A DNA stretch of 64,000 bases. Origin: DATARH01 sp963847345. Lineage in GTDB: Bacteria > Pseudomonadota > Alphaproteobacteria > ATCC43930 > CGMCC-115725. Each line of letters starts with the position of its first letter. The stretch's first letter is position 1. Below the pieces are notes generated by a model. That model searched no databases. It had not been told where the DNA came from and worked only from the letters and a program-made list of their open reading frames with translations. The stretch covers positions 1-64,000 of the forward strand of contig CAWJZU010000039.1 of assembly GCA_963847345.1 (NCBI GenBank). Direction: 5' to 3'. Positions 8,336 to 17,793 of the stretch are shown here, in pieces. Both the position numbers and the translations under genes were made by a program.

Positions 8336-11300
8336 GTGACCGTATCGCAAGCGACCAGGACCTTATTGCAGCATCTCGCCGGCCGCCCTGGCCACGATGA
8401 GGTGAAGGCCGACTTTCGGGACTTGCTGGTCAAGGAATTCGGTGTCCAGTTGGGCGCTCTCGACTTCGAGCGCCGAGTACCGGAGGTGCGGGGTCGCCTC
8501 GATGCGCTGATCGGGCGCACCGTATTCGAGGCCAAGACCGATCTCGACCGCGAATGGCCGGATGTAGAGCGGCGGATGCCGGATTACCTCGCGGACCGGG
8601 AGCGCGAGGAGCGCGAGCGTTTTGTCGGAATTGCATCCGACGGCCGCAAATGGGTCGTGTTCGAGTTGGCGGCGGGCCAGCTCGTCGAGGTCAAATGCAC
8701 CGAACTCGATCCTGATAAACCCGAAATCTTTCTGGCGTGGCTCGACGGCGCGGTGGCGCTCCGGTCATCGCTGCCGCCGAATGCTCTGACGGTTCGTGAG
8801 CAGTTGGGGGAAGACTCGGTTGCGTATCGCCGGGCCGATGAGGAATTGCGAGCGCTCTGGGAAAGGCTAAAAGCCAATCCGGTTGCCATGCTCAAACGCC
8901 AGCTTTGGGCCGATCTGCTCAAACTGGTGTACGGCCGGGAGGTCGAAAGCGACGCGCTGTGGTTTCAGCATACATTCCTCGTGATTGTCGCGAAGTGCAT
9001 TGCGCTCGCGGTCATGCGGCTGAACGAGGACGACCCGGCACGTCTGCTATCGGGTGAGGCGTTCGCGGCAGCCGGCATCAACGGCGCTGTCGAGAGCGAT
9101 TTTTTCGATTGGGTCGTCGGCGATCCGGTTGGCGAGGCGCTCGTGCGCCGGATCATGAACCACGTCCGCCGGTTTCGGCTTTCCGAAGTGGAAACCGATG
9201 TTCTGAAAATCCTTTACGAATTGCTGATCGACCGCGACGAGCGGCACGGCCTCGGCGAATACTACACGCCCGACTGGCTGGCCGCGAAAATGGTGCGGAG
9301 CGCGATCGACCGTCCGCTCGAACAGCGCGTGCTCGATCCTGGCTGCGGGTCCGGCACGTTCCTGTTTCATGCGATCCGCCATTTTCTCGATGAAGCCGAG
9401 GACGCGGCGATGCCTCGCGAGCGCCGAGCCGCCGAAGCCTGCGCGCAGATCGCCGGATTGGATATTCACCCGGTGGCGGTGATCATCGCCCGCGTCACCT
9501 ACCTGCTCGGTCTCGCGCCGGTTCTGCCGCAGCGCGCCGGCGGGCTGTCGATCCCGGTCTACCTTGGGGACGCGATGCAGCTCTCGATCTCCGAGTTCCT
9601 GGCCGGGAAGGAGCTGACGATCCGCGTGCCGCCGCCGCCGGCCGGTGCAAGCGGCAGCAGCAACGGCAATGGAAACGGCCGCGAAACGCTCGATTTTCCG
9701 GAGACGTTCTGCCGCGACCCGGCGCTGTTCGACAAGGCGATCGAGCGGATGCGGACGGGATCGCTGGAGGGGCTGAGCCGGGCGCAGATCGAGGCGGCGC
9801 TGCATCGGATCACCGAACAGCATTACCGCGCTGATGTCACCGACGAGCAGAAGCTCGCGATCCAGGACCTCGGCAAGACGTATCTGACCTTCGACCGGCT
9901 GCGCCGCGACAAGCGCGATACGATCTGGGCCTATGTCGCGCGCAACCTGTCGCGCCCGCTGGCTTATTCGGCGTCAGCCGGCTGGGCCAATGTCGTGATC
10001 GGCAACCCGCCCTGGCTCGCCTTCCCGCACATGAGCGCGGATTTGCAGCGGCGCTTTCGGCGAGCTGGCGCGCGACGAGCGCGTCTATGTCGGCGGCCGG
10101 TTCGCGACACAGAACGATCTGAGCGCGCTGTTCCTGGCGCGGGCGGCGCATCTGTATCTGCGCTCGGCCGGGCGGCTCGCCTTTGCCATGCCGCTGGCGG
10201 CGCTGACGCGCGGGCAGTTCGAACTGTTGCGCGGCGGGATCATACCGCTCGGCCAAACTGGCCTGGGACGAAGCCTGGACGATGGACGATTCGGTCCAGC
10301 CGCTGTTTCCGGTTCCGTCCTGCGCTGTTTTCGGACGGAAGCGCGGCAGTTCAACGCCGATGCCGGACCGGGTGCGGGCTTATTCGGGCTGGCTGCCGTT
10401 GCGCGACGCATCGGAGGAAACCGCCGATGCCGTGCTCGATGTGAGCGAAGACGAGCCGGCTCCGTCGGAAGGGACAATCGACCATGGTGGGTCCCGATAC
10501 AGGACAGTGTTCCGCAATGGCGCAACCTTGTTCCCACGTCTATTGGTGTTTGTCGAACGTAGAGTCACGGGGCGGTTAGGAGCTGATCCGTCCACACCTC
10601 TCGTTGTGAGCCGACGTACACGACAAGAAAAGGAGCCATGGAGGTCTCAGCAATCTATTGAGAATCCTGAATCGAAGTTGAGTTCTACGAGAAGTTCTTC
10701 TAGGTGAAAGCATTCTTCCCTACCGTGTATTCCGGCCTTTTGAAGCGGTGGTGCCGATTACAAATAGGGGCGGCATCCTGGATGCAAAAGCGGCTGCGGA
10801 TCGTGGCCTTCAAGGGCTATTCGGTTGGATGAGGAGAGCGGAGAAGATTTGGAATGACAATAGGCACTCAGGAGACCTGTCCCTTATTGATCGATTTAAC
10901 TATTTTAGGCTGCTTGAGGCACAATTTCCTATTCCCAAGCTCAGGGTTGTATATGCAAAAGCTGGGACACTGCCGGCTGCTTGCATTCTACGAGAAAAGA
11001 ATTTTGTGATTGAGAACTTGCTGTACTGGGCGTCATTCGAAGATGAGCGCGAGGCACTTTATCTGACAGCCATACTAAACAGCGAAACTACCCGCGAGCG
11101 CGTTGCGCAATACCAAGCACGCGGTCAATGGGGCGCTCGTCATTTCGACAAGGTGATGTTCAACTTGCCGATTCCGCGCTTCGACCCGAAGCAGCGGCTG
11201 CATCTCGCTCTTGTTAAAACAGCCGAACGGGCAGAACAGATCGCGGCGGACGTGGTCCTGCCCGAAGGCGTCCGGTTCCAGCGGGCGCGTGGGCTGGTCC

Positions 11301-11374
11301 GCACGGCATTGGCCGAGGCGGGCATGGCGCAGGAGATCGACCGGCTGGTGGCCGAACTGCTCGGTCCGGCCTGA
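8336..11374 (+). pseudogene. Type IIG-like restriction-modification enzyme, frameshifted
   Basis: A single large polypeptide of about 1,010 residues combining nuclease and adenine methyltransferase. The N-terminus has a PD-(D/E)xK-like core (D56 in RLDALIG, then E65-A-K67). The methyltransferase has GEYYTPDWLA at 307-316, the SAM-binding motif DPGCGSGTF at 334-342 and catalytic NPPW at 557-560. A Gly/Asn-rich linker lies near 437-449. The C-terminal part (NRGGILDAKA, RGQWGARHFDKVMF, NLPIPRFDP) fits the target-recognition end of Eco57I-type enzymes. Frame changes occur near 10055, 10265 and 10675. From about 10480 to 11200 the DNA is clearly more AT-rich than the first part, which suggests a mosaic or transferred gene. 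The start is GTG. No separate specificity subunit or second nuclease is nearby. Unless the frameshifts are errors it is inactive. Confidence 0.7.
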
Positions 11375-11401
11375 CACGGAGCCATACTCGTGGCTGCCGT
11401 G

Positions 11402-11496
11402 GATGGCCGGGACAAGCCCGGCCATGACGATGACGTGCGGTGGCTGTCCCCGAAGCACCCCCGGACTATGATCCGGGGGCCGGGGACGGCCATGAC
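11402..11496. terminator. Nested palindromes between convergent genes
   Basis: Two hairpins. GGCCGGG-ACAAG-CCCGGCC is at 11405-11423. A long nested stem spans 11446-11487 (GTCCCCG pairing with CGGGGAC outside, CCCCCGGA pairing with TCCGGGGG inside). They sit between the ends of two convergent genes and could stop transcription from both. The sequence also belongs to the GTCAT/ATGAC repeat type. There is no T-run. Confidence 0.45.
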
Positions 11497-11512
11497 GCAC
11501 AGGAGCTACGTT

Positions 11513-12966
11513 CTACTCCGCCGCCGCCCGCATCGGCTGGGCCGCGTTCAGCACGGCGGCGGCTTCCTTCGCGACGACGGTGCCTTCGAAGAAGCGGGGG
11601 TTTTGGGTGCCCCAGAGGCGGACGGCGTTTTCGAAGGTGAAGGCGCGGAAATCGTCGTCGGTGATGAGGCCGGTTTCGACCAGCTCATGCGCCTGCGGCA
11701 GCGGATCGCGGAAGTCGATCACGTCGAAATGGCCGATATCGGAGCTGAAGATCGCGTTGAGCTTGGCGCCGAACGGCAGGCCCTTCGAGAAGGCCGTCGC
11801 GTTCATGCGGTCGTCGGCCTCGCAGCCGAAATAGAACGGCTTCGCGTAGAGATCGACCCAATCCTCCTTGCGGGTGATCTTGCAGGCGGCGAAATCGTCG
11901 AGTTCGGCGCGGTTGCCGGTCAGGTCCTGCGTGTCGGGGCTGGGCCAGCCGTCGCGCGCCTTCAAGCGCCTCGGCGATGTCGTCGTAGCCGTGCTTCTCG
12001 ACGAGGTCCATCAGCAGCTTGCGGTCGAGCTTTTCGGGCTTCATGCGCTCCAGCGCCGGGGCGCCGCGCCGCTCCCAATGCTCCATCAGATCGCCCCACA
12101 GCTGCGCCGCCCAGCCGACGCCGCCTTCGAGGAACGCGAAGCGCAGTTCCGGGAAGCGCCGGGTGACGCCGCCGAGGAAGATCGCCTTCGACACGGCATG
12201 ACCGGCGGCGGCGAAATGGCCGATATGGTTGTAGACGAAATTCGACGGCGAGTTGCGCAGACCCTGGCCGCTGGCGCTCGAATGGAAGGTCGGCGCGATG
12301 CCGAGCTCGACGCATTTCGCCCAGACCGGGTCGTAATCATACTGGCTGTCGATCGCCAGCACGTCGTAATGCACGGTGGCGTTGCCGGTCGGCTCGGGCA
12401 ACGGGCGCGACATGCCGCTGCCGAACATGCCGACCTTCGAGCCGAGCTGCTTGGTGACGAATTCGAGTTCGGCGATCGCCTCCTCGGGGTGGTGCATCGG
12501 GATGATCGCGGCCGGGGTCAGCCGGTCTTCGAGGCCGCTGAAATACTCGGCCGAGACGATGTTGTAGGCGCGGATCACGGCGCGGCGGGTCTCGTCGTCC
12601 TTGATGCGCGGCAGGCGCAGCCCGGCGGTCGGATAGACGATCGCGAAATCGAGGCCGATCTCGTCGAGCCGGTCGTAGAGCATCTTCGGCATCATCGCCG
12701 TCGCGCGGTCGAGCGTGTTCTCGGCCTGGCGGTTCCAGAAATTGGGCTGCGCGACGCCGCGGCGGGCGCGCTCCGCCGGGCGTCAGCTTGAGGGCGTCGG
12801 TGGTCGAGCGGAGCGCGGCGAGGAAGCCGTCGGCGCCCTTGTCGCCGCCGGCCTTGCGCATCTTTTCGCTGAACACCGGGGCATATTCGAGCCAGTGACC
12901 GTCGCCATCGACGATCGGGTGCGACAGGTTCGAGCGGATCTGTGCCGGGCTGGCATGTGCGGACAT
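11513..12966 (-). pseudogene. Amidohydrolase-2 family metal-dependent hydrolase, frameshifted
   Basis: TIM-barrel hydrolase or decarboxylase-like protein of about 480 residues. Recognisable parts are the opening HPIVDGDGHWLEYAPVF (first metal motif D-G-D-G-H), NIVSAEYFSGLEDRLTPAA, PTFHSSASG, FLEGGVGWAAQLWGDLMEHW and the late metal Asp in FSSDIGHFDVIDF. Two frame changes, near 12780 and 11965, interrupt an otherwise well-conserved protein. The family includes aminocarboxymuconate-semialdehyde decarboxylase-like enzymes; the actual substrate is unknown. ATG at 12966 has GGAGAAGG upstream. It may be intact in the organism. Confidence 0.7.
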
Positions 12967-13071
12967 TTCCTTCTCCTCCCGAAAATGGCGGTGGAACCCG
13001 CCGGATGTTTCGGCGGTAAAGGCTAGGATCGCGCGCGGAGCGAGTCAAATGCGGGCGGCGGCGCAACAGCC

Positions 13072-14056
13072 ATGCGGATAGCATGCATCGGCTCCGAGGC
13101 GGAGTTGCGGGACCTCGTGCCGGAATGGACGGCGCTGTGGCGGCGGGCGCCGGGCGCGACGCCATTCCAGTCGCCGGCGTGGCTGGTGGCGTGGTGGCGG
13201 CATTTCGGGACCGGCGCGCCGCGCGTGCTGACGGCTAAAATCGGGGACGGGCTGGCCGGCGTGTTGCCGCTTTACGAGTTGAGAGAGCCGGGCGTTCGCA
13301 AGTTGCTGCCGATCGGAATCGGGCTGTCGGATTATATCGACGCGCTGGTCGATCCGGCGTGGCCCGAGGTCGGGGAGGCCATGCTCGCGGCGATTGCCGA
13401 TATTCCGGACTGGGACGAATGCCATTTGCCGGACCTGCCCGAGGGCGGCGTGCTGCATGGCGCGCGCGGTCCGGCGGGGCTGGTGGAGGAGAGGATGGAC
13501 GGCGTGCCGTGCCCGGTGTTGGCGTTGCCGGAGGACGCCGCCGCGCTCGCAACCGTCGTGCCGCGCAAAACGCTGCGCGACACGCGACAGGCCGCCTTGC
13601 GCGCGGAGGCGGCCGGCGGGGCGCGGATCGCGGCGGCCGATGGCGATACGCTTGCGCCGATGCTGGATGATTTGTTTCGCCTGCACGAAGCGCGGTGGCT
13701 GTCGCGCGGCGAGGCCGGCGTGCTCACCGATCCGGCGGTGCGGGCCTTTCATCGCGACGCGGCGCGGGCGCTCGATGCCGAGGGGGCGCTGCGGCTTTAT
13801 CGGATGCGGATCGGCGAGACGGTCGCGGCTTTGTATTACGGGTTTGCCTGGCGGGGGCGAGCCTATGCCTATATCGGCGGGTTCGCTCCCGAGATGCCGC
13901 GGTTCAGCCCTGGCGCGCTGATCCTGCGGCACGCGATCGGCGAGGCCATCAGCGGAGGGGTGTACGGCGTTCGATTTCCTGCGCGGCGGCGAGGGCTATA
14001 AATACGCCTGGGGGGCCGTCGATCGCCGCAGTGCGATGCGGACATGGCGGCGATGA
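13072..14056 (+). pseudogene. CelD/BcsL-type GNAT acyltransferase, one frameshift
   Basis: About 327 residues of the COG5653 acetyltransferase family, which includes cellulose-biosynthesis CelD. Typical elements are PFQSPAWLVAWWRHFG near residue 30, LHEARWLSRGE around 205 and GRAYAYIGGFAPEMPRFSPG around 265. A frame change near 13965 (apparent loss of a CG dinucleotide) must be bridged to reach FDFLRGGEGYKYAWGAVDRR, the conserved family ending, and TGA at 14054-14056. It overlaps the next gene as ATGA, so the pair is an operon. Transfer of an acyl group to a cell-surface or secreted compound is likely by family. Confidence 0.7.
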
Positions 14057-14898
14057 GCGAGGCGGCCGAGGCCGCGCTGGCCGCGTATCGCGGCGGCGAC
14101 ATCTCGGCCGAGATCGCGCTGATGCGGATTGTGCTGGCAATTGGCGACGCCGCTTCGGTCATATCGTGGCTCAAATCGGCCGGAGAACCGGAATTGCTGC
14201 GCATGGCGCGAACGCAGCGGGCCGGCCTGCGCGGCGTCGCGGCCCTCGTCGCGGCGCGGCTGACCGACGAGCGGCCCGGTGCAATCGATGCAATCCGGGC
14301 GCAATTCGACGAAGCCGTCGCACTCGCGCCCGAGGCCGCCGTGGCGCTGTATTCGCTCGGCTCTCCCGAGATCCTGGAGCGAGCAACGGCCGAGATCGTC
14401 GCCCGGCTTCGGGAATGGCGGCTTCTCGGTGTGGATATCGACGCGCTGGATATCGGCTGTGGCATCGGACGCATCGAGCGCGCGCTGGCGCTCCATGTGG
14501 CCTCGATTACCGGGATCGACCTGTCGCCGCGGATGATCGCCGAGGCGCGGGCGCGCTGCCGGGGGCTCGGCAATGTTGCGCTCGCGTGCGTTGACGGAAG
14601 CGGTCTCGCGGCTTTTGCCGGAAGGCGGTTCGGCCTCGTCCTGGCGGTCGATGCGTTTCCATATCTCGTGGCGGCCGGTAGCGGGATCGCGGCGCGGCAT
14701 GTCGCGGACGCTGCGGGACTGCTGGAGCCGGGCGGCGCGCTGGCCATCCTTAACTATTCGTATCGCGGCGATCTGGACGCCGACCGCGCCGACATCGCCC
14801 GGCTGGCTGCGACGCACGGGTTTGCCGTCGAGCGCGACGGGACCCGCGATTTTTCCCTGTGGGACGGGGCGACGTTTCTGTTGCGTCGGATGAATTGA
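14053..14898 (+). CDS. SAM-dependent methyltransferase (class I)
   Basis: 281 residues. An all-helical N-terminal region of about 120 residues is followed by a Rossmann methyltransferase domain with motif I DALDIGCGIGRIE (about 133-145), acidic loop GIDLSPRMIAEAR, VLAVDAFPYL and LEPGGALAILNYSY. It ends DFSLWDGATFLLRRMN. ATG at 14053 overlaps the stop of the acyltransferase by 4 bases; a start 9 bases earlier is possible. It probably modifies the same product as the acyltransferase; the substrate is unknown. Confidence 0.8.
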   Translation: MSEAAEAALAAYRGGDISAEIALMRIVLAIGDAASVISWLKSAGEPELLRMARTQRAGLRGVAALVAARLTDERPGAIDAIRAQFDEAVALAPEAAVALYSLGSPEILERATAEIVARLREWRLLGVDIDALDIGCGIGRIERALALHVASITGIDLSPRMIAEARARCRGLGNVALACVDGSGLAAFAGRRFGLVLAVDAFPYLVAAGSGIAARHVADAAGLLEPGGALAILNYSYRGDLDADRADIARLAATHGFAVERDGTRDFSLWDGATFLLRRMN

Positions 14899-14905
14899 GC
14901 GAAGA

Positions 14906-14964
14906 GAAGCCCATGCTGGCGGTGGTGCGGCCCGTCCGCATGGGCTTCGCGTTGCTCAGCCCAT
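14906..14964. terminator. Inverted repeat between convergent genes
   Basis: GAAGCCCATGC (14906-14916) pairs perfectly with GCATGGGCTTC (14938-14948), an 11-bp stem with a 21-base loop. A competing stem, ATGGGCT/AGCCCAT, lies at 14940-14964. The 25-base unit at 14940 recurs with the same spacing at 43787. The site lies between the ends of the methyltransferase and inositol-phosphate synthase genes and could be a two-way terminator, though there is no T-run. Confidence 0.45.
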
Positions 14965-14989
14965 CCTACGGGTTCGAATCTCCTAAAGG

Positions 14990-16069
14990 TCAGCGTTCGG
15001 CGTCGCCGCGGATGAAGGCTTCGGTGCGGGCGAGCGCTTCGTGGTCGGTGAACTGTTCGGGCGGGCTTTTCATGTAGTAGCTCGACGGGCCGATCAGCGC
15101 GCCGCCGATCTTGCGGTCGAGCGCGAGCTTGGCGCAGCGGATCGCGTCGATAACGACCCCGGCCGAATTCGGCGAGTCCCAGACTTCGAGCTTCAATTCG
15201 AGATTGAGCGGCACGTCGCCGAATGCGGTTCCTTCAAGTCGGATGTAGCACCATTTGCGATCGCTGAGCCACGGGATGAAATCGCTGGGGCCGACATGCG
15301 CGTCGGCGTCGGACAGCTTCTCGATCATCTGGCTGGTGACCGAGTCGGTTTTCGAGCGCTTTTTCGACTGCAGCCGTTCGCGCTCCAGCATGTTCTGGAA
15401 GTCGCTGTTGCCGCCGAAATTGAGCTGGTAGGTGCGATCGAGCCGCACGCCTCGATCACGAAAAAGGTTGGCGAGCACGCGATGGACAATCGTCGCGCCG
15501 ACCTGGCTCTTGATGTCATCGCCGATCAGCGGCAGCCCCCGACGGTGGAATTTGTCGCGCCACTCGGCATTCTTCGCGATGAACACCGGGATGCAATTGA
15601 CAAAGGCGCAACCGGCGGTGAGCGCCTGTTCGGCATACCAGCGCGACGCCTTTTCCGAACCGACCGGCAGATAGGAGACGAGCACCTCGGCGCCGCTCGC
15701 ACGCAGCACTTTTTCGACATTATCAACCGGCGCCGGGGACTCGACGACGACATCGCGCAAATATTGTCCGATCCCGTCATGGGTCGGGCCGCGCCGGACC
15801 TCGATCCCGGTCGGCGGCACTGCCGCGAGGCGCGCCGTGTTGTTGGGCGGCGCCAGAATAGCCTCGGCGAGATCGCGCCCGACCTTGCCCTGTGCGATGT
15901 CGAACGCGGCGACGGGTTCGATGTCGCCGACATGATAGCCGCCGAGATCGAGGTGCATCAGGCCGGGGATGGGGGCCTTTCCGGTGGCGCCGCGATAAAA
16001 CTCGATGCCTTGGATCAGCGATGAGGCGCAGTTCCCGACGCCGACGATCGCCACCCTGATTTTCGCCAC
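14990..16069 (-). CDS. ino1: myo-Inositol-1-phosphate synthase
   Basis: 359 residues, the length of the short actinobacterial/archaeal type. It converts glucose 6-phosphate to inositol 1-phosphate with bound NAD in the cytoplasm. The dinucleotide motif is at the N-terminus (VAIVGVGNCASSLIQG). Family blocks include YLPVGSEKASRWYAEQAL, FVNCIPVFIA, GDDIKSQVGATIVHR, QLNFGGNSDFQNM and LEVWDSPNSAGVVIDAIR, with the catalytic lysine region SKKRSKTDSV. It has no neighbour in inositol-lipid synthesis here. The product could feed inositol compounds or phosphatidylinositol-type lipids. Confidence 0.92.
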   Translation of the reverse strand: MAKIRVAIVGVGNCASSLIQGIEFYRGATGKAPIPGLMHLDLGGYHVGDIEPVAAFDIAQGKVGRDLAEAILAPPNNTARLAAVPPTGIEVRRGPTHDGIGQYLRDVVVESPAPVDNVEKVLRASGAEVLVSYLPVGSEKASRWYAEQALTAGCAFVNCIPVFIAKNAEWRDKFHRRGLPLIGDDIKSQVGATIVHRVLANLFRDRGVRLDRTYQLNFGGNSDFQNMLERERLQSKKRSKTDSVTSQMIEKLSDADAHVGPSDFIPWLSDRKWCYIRLEGTAFGDVPLNLELKLEVWDSPNSAGVVIDAIRCAKLALDRKIGGALIGPSSYYMKSPPEQFTDHEALARTEAFIRGDAER

Positions 16070-16120
16070 CGGAAATCCTCCTGAGTCGGCCGGAGCGGTC
16101 GGTAAGCGAACGGCGTGGAA

Positions 16121-16153
16121 GGTACTTAGTTTCAGTGGGAGGTACTTAGTTTC
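16121..16153. repeat. Tandem GGTACTTAGTTTC direct repeat
   Basis: GGTACTTAGTTTC occurs at 16121-16133 and again at 16141-16153, exactly 20 bases apart (about two helical turns), upstream of inositol-phosphate synthase. The spacing would suit a regulator binding one DNA face, but the copies could also be an IS end remnant. No protein partner is known. Confidence 0.4.
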
Positions 16154-16213
16154 GAAGAGGCGTTGTTGGCAGCGCTCATGACAACGAGAACCGCGCGAAT
16201 TGCCCCGGTCCGG

Positions 16214-16682
16214 TCAGGATGATGCCGGCCGGGTCAAGCCGAGGCGGGGGATCTCGATTGCCGGGCAGCGGTTCATCACGACGTTGATCCCGTTGGCTTC
16301 GGCGCGCGCAGCGGCGGCGGCATCGACAACGCCGAGCTGCATCCATATAGCCTTAACCCCAAGCGCGGCGGCTCCCAGCGCGATCACCTCGTCAACGACC
16401 ACGCCGGCCGCCTCGCTGCGCCGGAAGATGTCGACCAGTGTCGATCGGGCCGACTCCGGCGCGCGGGATATCGGCGAGCGAGGCGTAGCAGGTTTCGCCG
16501 AGAATTGTCGTGCCCGCGGCATTCGGATTGACCGGGATCGCACGGTATCCCTGGTGCTGCAGATAGCGCATGACGCGGTGGCTCGGGCGGTGCGGGCGCG
16601 GGCTGGCTCCGACCACGGCGATTGTCCGGGCCCGGGAAAGCACGTCCCGCAGGTAGGTATCGGAATAATTTTGATGGTCCAT
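16214..16682 (-). pseudogene. CoA-binding (YccU-like) protein, one frameshift
   Basis: About 155 residues of the CoA_binding Rossmann family related to succinyl-CoA synthetase alpha. Motifs are RARTIAVVGASPRPHRPS near residue 18, YRAIPVNPNAAGTTILGE, then after a frame change near 16470 VDIFRRSEAAGVVVDEVIAL, VKAIWMQLGVVDAAAAARA and VMNRCPAIEI. The proposed role is binding CoA or a related nucleotide; no catalysis is known. The start at 16682 has GGAGG about ten bases upstream. It is transcribed leftward behind inositol-phosphate synthase, probably as its own unit. Confidence 0.7.
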
Positions 16683-16977
16683 TACGACCTGTCCTCCGCC
16701 GCGGGCCGGAACCGGGTGTACCGGATGTAAGTGCGCAAAGGAACGACGACCGGCCGGAAAAGTGCACAGATTGCGTTTTGCTGCACGGTGGGAGACCTGG
16801 GTAAAGAGGCCAGGGCAAAAAAACCGCGGCGGCCACCCGGCCAGCGATGTGGGCCGAGCCGCTTTTGGCATCTGCTGATATGCGAGCAATCTACAGCAAA
16901 CTCCCTTTCCCGCCCATCGGGCAAAGGGTCCGTGTACACTGAGCGGCGGCGCGCTGCCGCCGAGCGCAGGAGGTATG
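16683..16977. other. Divergent intergenic region
   Basis: About 295 bases between the divergent CoA-binding and cupin genes. No gene, clear promoter hexamers or ECF-sigma motif was recognised, although the cupin is ChrR-like. The cupin ribosome site AGGAGG is at 16968-16973. Confidence 0.5.
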
Positions 16978-17658
16978 ATGGAAATCAATGCCGATTTTTC
17001 GCGGCGGATTGCCGTCCACGCCTCGCGGCTCGCTTGGGTGCCGTCGCCAATGGCCGGGGTCGAGCGGCGCATGCTGGACCGCATCGGCGACGAGGTGGCC
17101 CGGGCCACGTCTATCGTTCGCTACGCACCCGGCAGTCACTTCGCTCCCCACAGGCACGGCGGCGGAGAAGAATTCCTGGTGCTGGAGGGCGTGTTTCAGG
17201 ACGAGTACGGCGAGTTTCCGGCCGGCAGCTATGTCCGCAATCCGCCGACCTCGCGCCACACGCCCGGCTCGGCGCCCGGCTGCATCCTGTTCGTCAAGCT
17301 GTGGCAGTTCGATCTCACGGACCGCACGGAGGTAACGATCGATACCACCGCGATGACCTATGAAGCCGCCCCCGATCGGCCCGGCGTTGAGCTGATCCCG
17401 CTGTTTCGCGACGACCGCGAAAACGTGCGGCTGGAGCGTTGGGCGCCCGGTGCGGCGGTGCGATTGGATGTGCCGGGCGGCGCCGAGGTGCTGGTGCTGG
17501 ACGGCGTATTCGACGAGAGCGGCGAGAGCTTCGAGCCTCAGTCCTGGCTGCGGCTGCCGGTCGGCAGCGTGCTGCGGGCGCAGGCCGGCCCGGAGGGCTG
17601 CAGGGTGTGGATCAAGACCGGCCACCTTCTGACGATTGAGGGTGCTATTCGCTCGTGA
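16978..17658 (+). CDS. ChrR-like double cupin protein
   Basis: 226 residues with two cupin barrels. The first (about 45-110) keeps the metal set H-x-H...E (FAPHRHGGGEEFLVLEGVF) and GSYVRNPPTSRHTPGS, as in the C-terminal domain of the anti-sigma factor ChrR. The second (about 145-220) reads EVLVLDGVFDESGESFEPQS but lacks the histidines. The N-terminal zinc-binding anti-sigma domain of ChrR is absent and no ECF sigma gene is adjacent, so it is a free-standing sensor or enzyme rather than an anti-sigma factor. ATG at 16978 lies 4 bases after AGGAGG; ATG at 16975 is possible. Confidence 0.8.
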   Translation: MEINADFSRRIAVHASRLAWVPSPMAGVERRMLDRIGDEVARATSIVRYAPGSHFAPHRHGGGEEFLVLEGVFQDEYGEFPAGSYVRNPPTSRHTPGSAPGCILFVKLWQFDLTDRTEVTIDTTAMTYEAAPDRPGVELIPLFRDDRENVRLERWAPGAAVRLDVPGGAEVLVLDGVFDESGESFEPQSWLRLPVGSVLRAQAGPEGCRVWIKTGHLLTIEGAIRS

Positions 17659-17793
17659 TCGCGGGCCAACGGTCCCGCGACAGGCGCAATTCTGCGCACC
17701 GCCGAGGGATATTGACCCTGCGACCAGATATGAGCGCTTCTATGCGTGGCTGGGCCTGTGGGCCTGTCCCGCAAAACATGACGGGGGTCGATC

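Noticed and set aside
14965..14985. GGGTTCGAATCTCC resembles a tRNA T-arm
   Set aside because: No acceptor, D or anticodon stems could be folded around it; it lies in a terminator-like gap.
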